Origin: Pseudomonas sp. 8Z
GTDB taxonomy: Bacteria > Pseudomonadota > Gammaproteobacteria > Pseudomonadales > Pseudomonadaceae
Length of the DNA: 64,000 bases
Assembly: GCF_902506535.1 (NCBI RefSeq)
Contig: NZ_LR733827.1
Location: forward strand, 1,392,200 to 1,456,199
Direction of reading: 5' to 3'
A program made the position numbers and the translations under genes. Each line of letters begins with the position of its first letter. Position 1 is the stretch's first letter. The notes beneath the pieces were generated by a model. It was not told where the DNA came from, searched no databases, and was given only the letters and a program-made list of their open reading frames with translations. Below are positions 8,379-17,128 of the stretch, piece by piece.

Positions 8379-9542
8379 ATGATGGGCGCATTCGATGCCA
8401 TAAGACCCTACGCCGACGACGAAGTGCGCCCTGTACTGGCGCGATTGCTCGCCGACCCGGCATTTCTCGGCACCCTCACCCGCTTCCGCTTCCCGCGCCT
8501 GGCCGGGCCGTTCGGCTGGCTGCTCAAGCCACTGATCGCGGCACGCCTGCGCGGCGAGTTTGCCGGGATCGACTCGGTTGCCAAGCTGCAGGACAAAATC
8601 GAACCCTATGTCGACCGCAGCATCGAGCAAGCCACTGACGGCATCACCTATTCGGGGCTGGAAAGCCTGCAGGCAGGCAAGCCCTATCTGTACCTGGCCA
8701 ACCACCGCGACATCGTCATGGATCCGGCCTTCGTCAACTACGCCGTCTACCATGCAGGCCTGCAGACACCGCGCATTGCCATCGGCGACAACCTGCTGCA
8801 GCGCCCCTTCGTCAGCGACCTGATGCGCCTGAACAAGAGCTTCATCGTGCACCGCTCGATCAGCGGGCGGCGCGAGAAACTGGCGGCGTACCAGTTGCTG
8901 TCGGCCTACATCAATCACTCGATCCGTGAAGACGGCGAATCGATCTGGATTGCCCAGGCTGAAGGCCGAGCCAAAGACGGCGATGACCGTACCGACTCAG
9001 CCATCCTCAAGATGTTCCACATGAGCCGCAAGGACGAGCCATTCGCCGAGGTTATCGACTCGCTCAACCTGATTCCGGTGTCAATCAGCTACGAATACGA
9101 CCCCTGTGACCAGGCCAAGGCGCGCGAACTCAGTGTGCGCGCAGCCACCGGCAGCTACAGCAAGGCTCCGGGCGAGGACGATGCCAGCATCGCCCTGGGT
9201 ATCACTGGTTACAAAGGCCGGGTGCACCTGCACTTCGGCGCTCCGGTTGCAGGCCACGAGGACACCAAGCAGCTCGCGCAAGAACTGGATCGCCAGATTC
9301 TTGGCCACTATCGCCTGTTCCCGGCGCACTACCTGGCCTATGCCATGTGGCCAGAGCGCGAGCCTGAGCTCGCCGTACCGGCTGCCAGCGAGATGTTCGC
9401 AGCCGATGAACTGGAAAACGCCAAGACCGAGTGGCGCAAGCGCCTCGCCGCATGCAGCGAGGCAGAAAGACCTTATCTGATCCAGCAGTACGCCACTCCG
9501 GCGCGCAACCAGTACCGCATCAAGGCTGGCCTGCCGCTCTGA
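8379..9542 (+). CDS. 1-acyl-sn-glycerol-3-phosphate acyltransferase-type protein
   Basis: 387-residue acyltransferase of the PlsC/GPAT superfamily. Block I is NHRDIVMD (the NHxxxxD catalytic motif) near residue 105, block II includes RLNKSFIVHRSISGRRE near 150, and block III WIAQAEGRAKDGDDRTDS near 190 takes the place of the usual EGTRS. The long C-terminal region, about 150 residues past the catalytic domain, has no recognised motif. It probably acylates a glycerophospholipid precursor at the inner membrane. It has an AGAGAG ribosome-binding site and is divergent from the CPXCG gene; a TATAAT box is present at 8302-8307. Confidence 0.8.
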   Translation: MMGAFDAIRPYADDEVRPVLARLLADPAFLGTLTRFRFPRLAGPFGWLLKPLIAARLRGEFAGIDSVAKLQDKIEPYVDRSIEQATDGITYSGLESLQAGKPYLYLANHRDIVMDPAFVNYAVYHAGLQTPRIAIGDNLLQRPFVSDLMRLNKSFIVHRSISGRREKLAAYQLLSAYINHSIREDGESIWIAQAEGRAKDGDDRTDSAILKMFHMSRKDEPFAEVIDSLNLIPVSISYEYDPCDQAKARELSVRAATGSYSKAPGEDDASIALGITGYKGRVHLHFGAPVAGHEDTKQLAQELDRQILGHYRLFPAHYLAYAMWPEREPELAVPAASEMFAADELENAKTEWRKRLAACSEAERPYLIQQYATPARNQYRIKAGLPL

Positions 9543-9551
9543 CGGCTCGCG

Positions 9552-9588
9552 GCAAACGAGAAACGGCAGCCAGTAGCTGCCGTTTTCG
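9552..9588 (+). terminator. Rho-independent terminator after the acyltransferase gene
   Basis: ACGGCAGC-CAGTA-GCTGCCGT hairpin flanked by AAACGAGAA on the left and TTTTCGTTT on the right, so it could serve both strands. Confidence 0.7.
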
Positions 9589-10072
9589 TTTGCCCAGCGG
9601 CAACAACCGTCACGGACTGGGCTGGGACAACCGCAGTACCAAAACAAGTAGCCTCTCATCCGCCACATCCGCATCTCTAGAGCAGTTACCAACTAACTGC
9701 CCATGCCCCTGCAATGCCTTATCAGCTATGGCCTCATAGCCAGATAAACGAGCAAAAGCCGCAGATTGCATACAGAAATCAGCCAGACAACCTCGTGGGG
9801 AGCATTGGTGCAGCCTGGGGAAATACGCACCAAAACGGGGAAATAGCGACAAAACGATAAGCAATACCTTCCAAACGGCAGCAAGAGAGCGCCCACCACG
9901 CCAGCCGCCAGAGTGCTTTTAGAAAGTTCGCTTCCGACAACGGTAAAGCGCTATCTCGAAATCGTCTGAGAAATGTCACGAGTTTGGCCTAGGGTTTGAA
10001 TTACCCAGAGTGACTAGGCAGTCATCTCTGCACTTGGAGCTGTACCCTTATATGTCCGAGGAGGACACCGCC
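9589..10072. other. Intergenic region, no supported gene
   Basis: About 480 bases with moderately lower GC. Minus-strand frames at 9610-9864 and 9779-9979 overlap each other, show no family signature and have no clear ribosome-binding site, so I do not call them. The right end must hold the promoter of the small acidic protein gene. Confidence 0.5.
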
Positions 10073-10279
10073 ATGCTCAATCCGCAACCGCTGGATCGCG
10101 ATTATCTAATCGACTCGCTGGACGACGTAGACGCTGTAGTCGACGAGCTCTCCTTCAATGTTCAGGATCAGCACTGGCTGGTCTACTGCGCACTCGGCGG
10201 GCATGAGCATTATGATCTGCCGGACATCGACAACCGCACCGGCATGAGCCTGCCGGAGATGTACCAAGAAGCAGCCTGA
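10073..10279 (+). CDS. Small acidic conserved hypothetical protein
   Basis: 68 residues, very acidic, beginning MLNPQPLDRDYLIDSLDDVDAVVDEL and ending SLPEMYQEAA. The start at 10073 is supported by GAGGAG 9 bases upstream; an earlier in-frame ATG at 10052 overlaps that ribosome-binding site. It is followed at once by a strong terminator, so it is probably a one-gene unit. I do not recognise a domain; the pattern WLVYCALGGHEHYDLPDID suggests a compact soluble fold. Confidence 0.65.
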   Translation: MLNPQPLDRDYLIDSLDDVDAVVDELSFNVQDQHWLVYCALGGHEHYDLPDIDNRTGMSLPEMYQEAA

Positions 10280-10288
10280 TGCTTGGCC

Positions 10289-10327
10289 CAATAAAAAACG
10301 CCCCGCAAATGCGGGGCGTTTTTTATA
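10289..10327. terminator. Bidirectional rho-independent terminator
   Basis: AAAAAACGCCCCGC-AAAT-GCGGGGCGTTTTTT, an A-run and T-run on the two sides of a perfect GC stem. It serves the small acidic gene (+) and yajG (-), which converge here. Confidence 0.9.
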
Positions 10328-10337
10328 TCAGCCATGC

Positions 10338-10922
10338 TTACTGCATCAGCACCTGGCCGATAGTTGGATCCTTGAAGGCACGGGTCAGGGCGTCACTGAG
10401 CACATCGCCCACCAGCTTGGTGTTGGTCTGCTGGTTCGGCGCAGTGCCGAAGCGCTGATTCAAGGATGCGCCATAACGGCCGGTGTAGCGGCGGCTGGCG
10501 CCTTGTACGTCAGCGCGAATGGAGGCAGAAATGTCCGCCTCGGTCACGTACATCCCCTCTTTCGGCGACTGATACTTCAGCTCGGCCAGTGTGATGGTCA
10601 GTTGCGGTGCATTGTAGGCATTGGGCGAGGGGGTAAAGCCCAGCAGGCGTACCGCAGCTTCAGCCTCAGCCTGCAGCTTGGGCAGCACATACTCACCACT
10701 GACGCTGATGGAACTGGTTTCCGGGTACAGACCGCCGCGCGTACCGAGTACCGGCGAGGAGCGACCATCCACAACACGCACCACCACCGGCTGGCCCTGA
10801 CCAACTGGGGTCAGCGAGCTGGTGAGTTTGGGTTGCGGGGTGAGTTGCTGAGGGCTGAGGGCACAGCCGCCCAGCGTCAGGCTGGCGGCGGCAAGCAGGG
10901 CAAACAACGCACGATGCAGCAT
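10338..10922 (-). CDS. YajG family lipoprotein
   Basis: 194 residues. The signal peptide MLHRALFALLAAASLTLGGC ends in a lipobox (LGGC), so the mature protein is lipid-anchored. The body matches the YajG/DUF4197-adjacent lipoprotein pattern: VVVRVVDGRSSPVLGTRGG, then QTNTKLVGDVLSDALTRAFKDPTIGQVL at the C-terminus (positions 10341-10424). Its role is unknown. The start at 10922 is set by the signal peptide; the nine extra upstream codons would break it. Confidence 0.85.
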   Translation of the reverse strand: MLHRALFALLAAASLTLGGCALSPQQLTPQPKLTSSLTPVGQGQPVVVRVVDGRSSPVLGTRGGLYPETSSISVSGEYVLPKLQAEAEAAVRLLGFTPSPNAYNAPQLTITLAELKYQSPKEGMYVTEADISASIRADVQGASRRYTGRYGASLNQRFGTAPNQQTNTKLVGDVLSDALTRAFKDPTIGQVLMQ

Positions 10923-11098
10923 GCTCGATCTCTCCGAAAGGGATGGCAAAAAGGTGGCTGGCAGTATACCCAGCAGCGCCAGGTGCCGACAGCCATACCT
11001 GCATCATCCGACCGCCTAGCCATCACGCCAGTTCCTGTCATTGAGCTGTCACCGACTTTCGGCATAAAGGATGCCGAACACTTATTGGAAGTATCGTC

Positions 11099-11332
11099 AT
11101 GCTGTCTCTACGTCGCCTATTTAGCCCACGCAAGCCAATGCGCCACTTCGCGCTGCTGGACGCGACTGGCCGCTGCAGCGCCCTGCGCCAATGCTCCCGG
11201 CAGCCCACTGACGGCCGCTGGGTTGAAGTTTGCGAAACCCGAGAGGCCTGGCTTGGCGCCCCCTTGCCTGCTTGCGCCCTGCTCACACACGACGCCTCGC
11301 CCGTGCAGGCAACTCGCGCGCTGGCAGCGTGA
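11099..11332 (+). CDS. Conserved hypothetical protein upstream of mqo
   Basis: 77 residues starting MLSLRRLFSPRKPMRHFALLDATGRC. The N-terminus is short, basic and amphipathic, followed by a soluble segment with a W-V-E-V core and PLPACALLTHD. A similar small gene lies near mqo in other pseudomonads as far as I recall, but I cannot confirm this here. No domain recognised. It is separated from mqo by about 510 bases. Confidence 0.5.
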   Translation: MLSLRRLFSPRKPMRHFALLDATGRCSALRQCSRQPTDGRWVEVCETREAWLGAPLPACALLTHDASPVQATRALAA

Positions 11333-11842
11333 AACACTTATCAGCAGCAATGACGACTAGCGCGTAGCCAGTCACCTCGAGTTAGCGCACGCAATAAAAG
11401 TCACGCTAAACGATCAATTTCGTTTCATTCGCCGTTATACTCACGCCCCGATTACAAGGACGCCTCCTGATCGGGTCGCACCACCTCGCCGAAGCCAAGC
11501 TTCGGTCCCGCCTCAGAGAGTCGCCCACTTCGTGCTGCCACCCGGCCAGCCGTTTTCCGCCCGCACAAAGCGCCTATTGCACATCTGCAACGCTTGTCAC
11601 GCTCGGGCCGAAAACAGGCCAAGGCAGACGAGCTTTTGAGGTTCGGCGCTCCAAAAGAGCGCGCTAAAAACGGTTTTGACAACTTCACAAGAGTGTGGCG
11701 AAAAATGAACGAATTGGCGTCCGCGGAAAGGAGCCTTGACCCTCCCCTACGCACGGCCAGGCGAGCTGCCTGAACCAGCGGTATGGCCCCGGCAGGCCAG
11801 TAGGCCAGCCCATCTGGTGCAGTATTTCTTGGAGAGAGGTTA
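11333..11842. other. Long leader region upstream of mqo, no supported gene
   Basis: About 510 bases. It contains several small inverted repeats (for example CGAAGCC-AAGC-TTCGG near 11490 and GCGCTCC-AAAAGAGCGC near 11645) and ends with a good ribosome-binding site, TTGGAGAGAGG, just before the mqo ATG. A minus-strand frame at 11452-11754 shows no family signature. A long structured 5' leader or a small RNA is possible but unproven. Confidence 0.45.
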
Positions 11843-13342
11843 ATGGCGCATAACGATTACCAAAGCGTAGATATGGTGCTGGTTGGTGCCGGTATCATGA
11901 GTGCGACCCTGGGCGTACTGCTCAAGGAACTCGACCCCAGTATCACCCTGGAAGTGTTGGAACTGCGCGAATCCGGCGCAGTGGAAAGCTCCAACCCCTG
12001 GAACAACGCTGGTACCGGCCACGCGGCCCTGTGCGAGCTGAATTACACCCCCGAAGGCGCAGATGGCAGCATCGACATCAAGAAGTCGGTGAGCATCAAC
12101 AGCCAGTTCGAAGAATCCAAGCAATTCTGGGCCTACCTGGTCGAGAAAGGCGCCATCAAGTCACCGAAGTCCTTCATCAACCCGGTGCCGCACATGAGCT
12201 TCGTGCGCGGAGATAGCGGCATCGTCTACCTGAAGAAACGCTTCGAAGCGATGCGTCAGCACCATGCATTTGCGAGCATGGAGTACACCGAGGATCGCGC
12301 CACTATCGCCAGTTGGGCACCGCTGCTGATGCCAGGCCGCGACCCCGCCGAAAAACTGGCCATGACCCGCGTGGAGGCTGGCACAGACGTCAACTTTGGC
12401 GCTGTGACTCAGCAGATGCTCGACTACCTGGCCTCTCTGCCCAATACCAAGGTCACCTGCAACCAGAAGGTCACCGACCTCAAGCGTGAAGGCGAGCATT
12501 GGCTGGTCAGCATCAAGGACACCCGCTCCGGCGCCAGCCGCCAACTCAAGAGCAAGTTCGTCTTCCTCGGTGCCGGTGGCGGCGCGCTGCCGTTGCTGCA
12601 ATTGTCCGGCATCCCCGAAGGCAAAGGTTTCGGTGGCTTCCCGGTGAGCGGCCAGTGGCTGCGCTGCGACAACCCGGAAATCGTCAAACAGCACCAGGCC
12701 AAGGTCTACAGCCAGGCCGCCGTGGGTTCGCCGCCCATGTCGGTGCCGCACCTCGACACCCGCGTGGTAGACGGCAAGAAATCTCTGCTATTCGGCCCGT
12801 ATGCCGGTTTCACCACCAAGTTCCTCAAGTTCGGCTCGTTCCTCGACCTACCACTGTCGGTACGCCCCAACAACCTCGGCCCGATGCTGGCGGTGGCGCG
12901 CGACAACATGGATCTGACCCGCTACCTGATCAAGGAAGTGATGCAATCCGAAGCGCAACGCCTGGAAACCCTGCGCGGCTTTTACCCAGAAGCCAAAGCC
13001 GAGGACTGGCGCCTTGAAATCGCAGGCCAACGCGTGCAAATCATCAAGAAGGACGCGAAGAAAGGCGGCATCCTGCAGTTCGGCACCGAACTGGTGGCCG
13101 CTGCCGACGGCAGCATCGCCGCCCTGCTTGGTGCCTCGCCGGGTGCCTCGGTCACCGTCTCGATCATGCTTGACCTGATCAACCGCTGCTTCGCGCAGCA
13201 GGCCAAGAGCGAAAGCTGGTCGAGCAAGCTGAACGAGATCTTCCCGGCCCAGGCCAAGGTGCTGGCCACCGATGCCGAGCGCTACCGCGAAGTGCAGGCC
13301 CAGTCGAACCAACGCCTGCAGCTCGACACGCCCAGCGCCTGA
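11843..13342 (+). CDS. mqo: Malate:quinone oxidoreductase
   Basis: 499-residue FAD-dependent peripheral membrane enzyme that oxidises L-malate to oxaloacetate and passes electrons to the quinone pool, the main malate-oxidising step of the TCA cycle in Pseudomonas. The N-terminal FAD dinucleotide fold VDMVLVGAGIMSATLG starts at residue 9, followed by NPWNNAGTGHAALCELNYTP, a strongly conserved Mqo segment. Further Mqo landmarks are FVFLGAGGGALPLLQ and GKKSLLFGPYAGFTTKFLK. The length is normal. It is a single gene ended by the terminator at 13355. Confidence 0.97.
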   Translation: MAHNDYQSVDMVLVGAGIMSATLGVLLKELDPSITLEVLELRESGAVESSNPWNNAGTGHAALCELNYTPEGADGSIDIKKSVSINSQFEESKQFWAYLVEKGAIKSPKSFINPVPHMSFVRGDSGIVYLKKRFEAMRQHHAFASMEYTEDRATIASWAPLLMPGRDPAEKLAMTRVEAGTDVNFGAVTQQMLDYLASLPNTKVTCNQKVTDLKREGEHWLVSIKDTRSGASRQLKSKFVFLGAGGGALPLLQLSGIPEGKGFGGFPVSGQWLRCDNPEIVKQHQAKVYSQAAVGSPPMSVPHLDTRVVDGKKSLLFGPYAGFTTKFLKFGSFLDLPLSVRPNNLGPMLAVARDNMDLTRYLIKEVMQSEAQRLETLRGFYPEAKAEDWRLEIAGQRVQIIKKDAKKGGILQFGTELVAAADGSIAALLGASPGASVTVSIMLDLINRCFAQQAKSESWSSKLNEIFPAQAKVLATDAERYREVQAQSNQRLQLDTPSA

Positions 13343-13352
13343 TCGACGCCCG

Positions 13353-13390
13353 CCAATAAAAAACCGCCCCTCGGGGCGGTTTTTTATTGG
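13353..13390. terminator. Rho-independent terminator after mqo
   Basis: AATAAAAAACCGCCCC-TC-GGGGCGGTTTTTTATT, a perfect stem with A and T tracts on both sides. Confidence 0.92.
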
Positions 13391-13433
13391 CATCTGCAAG
13401 CGGATACATTGGCCGATGGCTGCCGCCTTGGCG

Positions 13434-13566
13434 GTACGCGCTGATCGCGGATAAATCCGCTCCTACCCGCATACTGCGCAGAGGCAGCTCTTCTGTAGGA
13501 GCGAATTCATTCGCGAAAAGGGCTGGCACCGCGCGTGCCAGGATCGCCAATGAATTCGCCCTTACA
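13434..13566. repeat. REP-like palindrome cluster (GTAGGAGCGAATTCATTCGCGA family)
   Basis: Contains GCTGATCGCGGATAAATCCGCTCCTAC, then TGTAGGAGCGAATTCATTCG at 13495, and an inverted partner AATGAATTCGCCCTTACA at the right end. The inverted pair brackets about 35 bases, a BIME-like arrangement common between Pseudomonas genes. It lies between the mqo terminator and the 3' end of creA. Confidence 0.75.
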
Positions 13567-13572
13567 GCTCCA

Positions 13573-14034
13573 TCAGGGCTGGCGCCAGGGCAGGATCGGG
13601 ATGGCCGTCACCGCATTCTGCGGGCTGCCCTCGATTACCCGGTCGCTGTAGACCAGGTACACCAGGGTATTGCGCTTCTGATCGAAGAAACGCACCACCT
13701 GCATAGTCTTGAACACCAGTGAGGTGCGCTCCTTGAACACCTCTTCGCCGTCCTTGAGCTGCCCCTTGAAGGCAATGGGGCCGACCTGGCGACAGGCAAT
13801 CGACGCCTCAGCGCGATCCTCGGCCAGCCCCAGCCCCCCCTTCACACCACCGGTCTTGGCGCGCGACAGGTAACAGGTCACGCCTTCAACCTTGGGATCA
13901 TCGAAAGCCTCAACAACGATCTTGTCGTTGGGCCCCACCCACTTGAACACGGTCGACACCTCGCCGATGGTATCTGCCGCTGCCAGCGTCGGCAGCATCA
14001 GCAGGCTCAGCGCATATCCCTTGAACGAACGCAT
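13573..14034 (-). CDS. creA: CreA family periplasmic protein
   Basis: 153 residues with a Sec signal peptide (MRSFKGYALSLLMLPTLAAA) followed by the CreA-family body: DTIGEVSTVFKWVGPNDKIVVEAFDDP, then GVTCYLSRAKTGGVKGGLGLAEDRAEASIAC, and a C-terminal RNTLVYLVYSDRVIEGSPQNAV (all inside 13600-13980). CreA is a conserved secreted protein of unknown role. Its two cysteines could form a disulfide. Confidence 0.9.
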   Translation of the reverse strand: MRSFKGYALSLLMLPTLAAADTIGEVSTVFKWVGPNDKIVVEAFDDPKVEGVTCYLSRAKTGGVKGGLGLAEDRAEASIACRQVGPIAFKGQLKDGEEVFKERTSLVFKTMQVVRFFDQKRNTLVYLVYSDRVIEGSPQNAVTAIPILPWRQP

Positions 14035-14044
14035 CTTTCTCTCC

Positions 14045-14217
14045 TAGAACCTGTTAACGATCTCGCGAGCTAGAGCCATACAATACCGTTGGCGGCCCCG
14101 CAAAAACAGACGAGGAAGCGCAGTGTACTTCTGTACATAAGCATTCGACGGGCTGGCGCTCCAGCCTGTTTTTAACGCAGCAGGGCCGACGCACAGCAGA
14201 TCGTTTACAGGTTCTCA
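14045..14217. repeat. About 172-bp element with near-perfect terminal inverted repeats
   Basis: The left end AGAACCTGTTAACGATCT (14045-14062) is matched by the inverted right end AGATCGTTTACAGGTTCT (14198-14215), with one mismatch. The interior has no coding capacity and holds CAAAAACAGACGAGGAAGCG and a GTACTTCTGTAC palindrome. The right end overlaps the last base of the proB stop codon, so the repeat has inserted at or moved up to the proB 3' end. A decayed relative is present at about 24640-24755. This is a MITE-like or other non-autonomous repeat; no transposase is nearby. Confidence 0.75.
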
Positions 14218-15333
14218 AACCAGGATCAGGTTATCGCGGTGCACCAGCTCGGGCTCATCCACGTAACCCAGTAATTTCTCGATGGCATCGGATGGCTGGC
14301 CGATGATCTTCTGCGCCTCCAGAGCACTGTAGTTAGCCAGGCCGCGGGCAATCTCGCGGCCTTCCTGATCGACGCACACCACCATCTCGCCACGGCGGAA
14401 GCTACCCTGCACGGCCTTCACACCGACCGGCAGCAGGCTCTTGTGATCCTGCTTGAGTGCCTTGACCGCCCCCGCATCCAGCACCAGAGTGCCGCGCGTT
14501 TGCAGATGCCCCGCCAGCCACTGTTTGCGCGCCGCCAGCAGGCTACGCTCGGGGGCCAGCAGCGTGCCCAGACGCTCGCCGCTCTTGAGGCGGGCCAATA
14601 CCTGCTCGATAGCACCACCGACGATGACCGTGTACGCGCCGGAACGCGCGGCCAGGCGCGAGGCACGCAGCTTGGTCTGCATGCCGCCACGGCCCAGCGC
14701 ACCACCGACGCCCCCAGCCACGGCGTCCAGAGCCGGATCGTCGGCACGCGCTTCGAAGATCAGCTCGGCATCTGGGTTGTGGCGCGGGTCGGCGTTGTAC
14801 ATGCCGTCGCGGTCAGTGAGGATCACCAGCAGGTCGGCTTCCACCAGATTGGCCACCAGCGCGGCCAGGGTATCGTTGTCGCCGAAGCGAATCTCGTCGG
14901 TAACCACGGTGTCGTTCTCGTTGATCACCGGGATCACGTCGAGATTCACCAGCGTACGCAGAGTGCTGCGCGCGTTGAGGTAACGCTTGCGATCGGACAG
15001 GTCGTCATGGGTCAGCAGGATCTGCGCGGTACGCATGCCATGCTCGGCAAAGCTCGATTCCCAGGCTTGTACCAGGGCCATCTGACCGATGGCGGCGGCG
15101 GCCTGCAACTCGTGCATCGCGCTAGGTCGGCTGGTCCAGCCCAGGCGGCTCATACCGGCCGCCACCGCGCCGGAGGACACCAGCACCAGTTCCACGCCTT
15201 GCTCACGCAGCGCGACCATCTGCTTGACCCACACAGCCATGGCCGCGCGATCCAGCCCGCGCCCGTCGGCGGTCAGCAAGGCACTGCCAATCTTCACCAC
15301 CCAGCGCTGCGCACCGGTCACCTTGTCACGCAT
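14215..15333 (-). CDS. proB: Glutamate 5-kinase
   Basis: 372-residue cytosolic enzyme of proline synthesis that phosphorylates L-glutamate to glutamyl 5-phosphate. The N-terminal amino-acid kinase domain (about residues 8-255) includes WVVKIGSALLT, LVSSGAVAAGM, INENDTVVTDEIRFGDNDTLAA and ILTDRDGMYNADP. The C-terminal PUA domain (about 280-360) carries GTLVLDAGAVKAL and ANYSALEAQKIIGQPS. Family length is normal. It lies downstream of obgE on the same strand with 81 bases between, the usual Pseudomonas order. Its stop codon is within the end of an inverted-repeat element. Confidence 0.96.
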   Translation of the reverse strand: MRDKVTGAQRWVVKIGSALLTADGRGLDRAAMAVWVKQMVALREQGVELVLVSSGAVAAGMSRLGWTSRPSAMHELQAAAAIGQMALVQAWESSFAEHGMRTAQILLTHDDLSDRKRYLNARSTLRTLVNLDVIPVINENDTVVTDEIRFGDNDTLAALVANLVEADLLVILTDRDGMYNADPRHNPDAELIFEARADDPALDAVAGGVGGALGRGGMQTKLRASRLAARSGAYTVIVGGAIEQVLARLKSGERLGTLLAPERSLLAARKQWLAGHLQTRGTLVLDAGAVKALKQDHKSLLPVGVKAVQGSFRRGEMVVCVDQEGREIARGLANYSALEAQKIIGQPSDAIEKLLGYVDEPELVHRDNLILV

Positions 15334-15381
15334 GATCTTCCAACCTTAGCCAGAAAACGATGGGCTCCAGCCCACCTACAA

Positions 15382-15408
15382 AAACGCCGCAATTAAGCGG
15401 CGTTGGAA
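15382..15408 (-). terminator. Probable terminator between obgE and proB
   Basis: Read on the minus strand: AACGCCGCTTAATTGCGGCGTTTTTG, a seven-base GC stem followed by a T-run. It would end obgE transcripts at least partly before proB. Confidence 0.65.
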
Positions 15409-15414
15409 ATTTGC

Positions 15415-16635
15415 TTAATCCCGGACGTAAAAGATTTCCGGGCCGTCGTCATCTTCATCATCGAAGAAGTCATCGTCTTCGTCGATATCGTCGACGCTGC
15501 GCACACCCGATTTACGCAGTGCGCGCTGGTCATCCATGGCCTGCAGACGGGCACGCGCCTCGTCCTCGATGCGTTGATCCAGCTCGGCCAGCTCTTCGGC
15601 GAAGACCGGATCCTCGGCGATGCGCTCACCGCGCACCTCCAGGTAATGCATGATGTCGCGACAGATACGCTCGGTGCCGTCGCGGCTGATGGCCGATACC
15701 ACGTAGACCGGGCCTTCCCAGTTCAGACGGGCGACGATATCGGCCTTGCGTGCCTCGCGCTCCTCTTCGGGAATCTGATCCATCTTGTTCAGCACCAACC
15801 AGCGATCACGCTCGGCCAGCGCCGGGCTGAAACGGCCCAGCTCGTCGATGATCACCTGCGCAGCCTCGGCCGGATCGCTCTCGTCCAGCGGCGCCATGTC
15901 CACCAGGTGCAGCAGCAGGCGCGTGCGCGCCAGGTGCTTGAGGAAGCGGATACCCAGGCCGGCACCTTCCGATGCGCCCTCGATCAGACCGGGAATATCA
16001 GCCACGACGAAGCTCTTGAAGCGGTCGACGCTAACCACACCGAGGTTCGGCACCAAGGTTGTGAAGGGGTAATCGGCAACCTTCGGCTTGGCAGCCGATA
16101 CGGCGCGAATGAAGGTGCTCTTGCCGGCATTGGGCAGGCCCAGTAGGCCGACGTCAGCCAACACCTTCAATTCCAGCTTGAGGTCACGCTGATCACCCGG
16201 CTTACCTGGCGTAGTCTGCCGTGGCGCACGGTTGGTGCTGGACTTGAAGCGGGTGTTGCCCAGGCCGTGCCAGCCGCCCTGAGCGACCATCAGGCGCTGA
16301 CCGGCCTTGACCAGATCACCGATGACTTCCTGAGTGGCGACGTCGATCACCGTGGTACCGACCGGCACCGGCAGGATCAGATCCTCACCCTTGGCGCCAG
16401 TACAATCGGTGCTGCCGCCTTTCTCGCCGTTCTGGGCGAAGAATTTGCGGGTGTAGCGGTAGTCGATCAGGGTGTTGAGGTTCTCGTCGGCTTCGAGAAA
16501 CACCGAGCCACCGTCACCGCCGTCGCCCCCGTTGGGACCACCTTTTTCGATGAACTTCTCACGGCGGAAGCTCATCATGCCGTTACCACCGTCACCGGCT
16601 TTTACAAATATCGATACTTCGTCGACGAATTTCAT
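15415..16635 (-). CDS. obgE: Obg family GTPase (ribosome assembly, stress control)
   Basis: 406-residue Obg/CgtA GTPase that binds the 50S subunit. The N-terminal glycine-rich Obg fold (MKFVDEVSIFVKAGDGGNG onward) covers residues 1-158. The G domain has G1 GLPNAGKST near 166, G3 DIPGLIEGA near 212, G4 NKMD near 282 and G5 SAIS near 315. The C-terminal tail is short and extremely acidic (DEDDDFFDDEDDD), typical of gammaproteobacterial Obg. The start at 16635 is fixed by the conserved MKFVDE; the upstream open frame is intergenic. Confidence 0.96.
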   Translation of the reverse strand: MKFVDEVSIFVKAGDGGNGMMSFRREKFIEKGGPNGGDGGDGGSVFLEADENLNTLIDYRYTRKFFAQNGEKGGSTDCTGAKGEDLILPVPVGTTVIDVATQEVIGDLVKAGQRLMVAQGGWHGLGNTRFKSSTNRAPRQTTPGKPGDQRDLKLELKVLADVGLLGLPNAGKSTFIRAVSAAKPKVADYPFTTLVPNLGVVSVDRFKSFVVADIPGLIEGASEGAGLGIRFLKHLARTRLLLHLVDMAPLDESDPAEAAQVIIDELGRFSPALAERDRWLVLNKMDQIPEEEREARKADIVARLNWEGPVYVVSAISRDGTERICRDIMHYLEVRGERIAEDPVFAEELAELDQRIEDEARARLQAMDDQRALRKSGVRSVDDIDEDDDFFDDEDDDGPEIFYVRD

Positions 16636-16785
16636 CAGTCTGCCTCCCGCATTGCATACGGGCTGGGGGAACGCTTGCCGAATCATCCAGAACTAGCGGA
16701 TTGGGCAAGCGCACCAAAGATACACAAATAAAAAAAACGCCTGTCGCGTTTTAAACGTCGCTGGCCAACCATAGACGGCGAACCA

Positions 16786-16818
16786 ATAAAAAAGCCCCGT
16801 CCTACGGACAGGGCTTTT
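16786..16818 (-). terminator. Rho-independent terminator after rpmA
   Basis: Minus-strand reading: AAGCCCTGTCC-GTA-GGACGGGGCTTTTTTATT, a GC-rich stem with a long T-run. It separates rplU-rpmA from obgE-proB. Confidence 0.9.
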
Positions 16819-16833
16819 CCAGCGCGTAGGCGA

Positions 16834-17091
16834 TTAGGCCTGAACGACGCTGACGTAGCGACGGCCGAAAGCGCCCTTCACTTCGAACTTGATCACACCT
16901 TCGACTTTAGCGAAGAGGGTGTGGTCTTTGCCGATGCCCACACCGACGCCGGCGTGGAACTGGGTGCCGCGCTGACGCACGATGATGTTGCCGGCCTTGA
17001 TAGCCTGGCCACCGTACATTTTCACGCCAAGGCGTTTACTTTCGGAATCGCGGCCGTTACGGGTAGAACCGCCAGCTTTTTTGTGTGCCAT
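16834..17091 (-). CDS. rpmA: 50S ribosomal protein L27
   Basis: 85-residue L27, which reaches the peptidyl-transferase centre with its N-terminus. MAHKKAGGSTRNGRDSESKR is the conserved start, followed by LGVKMYGGQ and GNIIVRQRGTQFHAG. It lies 37 bases after rplU on the same strand, the conserved rplU-rpmA pair. Length and start match the family. Confidence 0.98.
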   Translation of the reverse strand: MAHKKAGGSTRNGRDSESKRLGVKMYGGQAIKAGNIIVRQRGTQFHAGVGVGIGKDHTLFAKVEGVIKFEVKGAFGRRYVSVVQA

Positions 17092-17128
17092 GAGTCAATA
17101 CTCCTATAAAGGGATCGGGGCCGACGAA

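Noticed and set aside
9610..9979. Two overlapping minus-strand frames of 84 and 66 residues
   Set aside because: No ribosome-binding site, no family, mutually overlapping.
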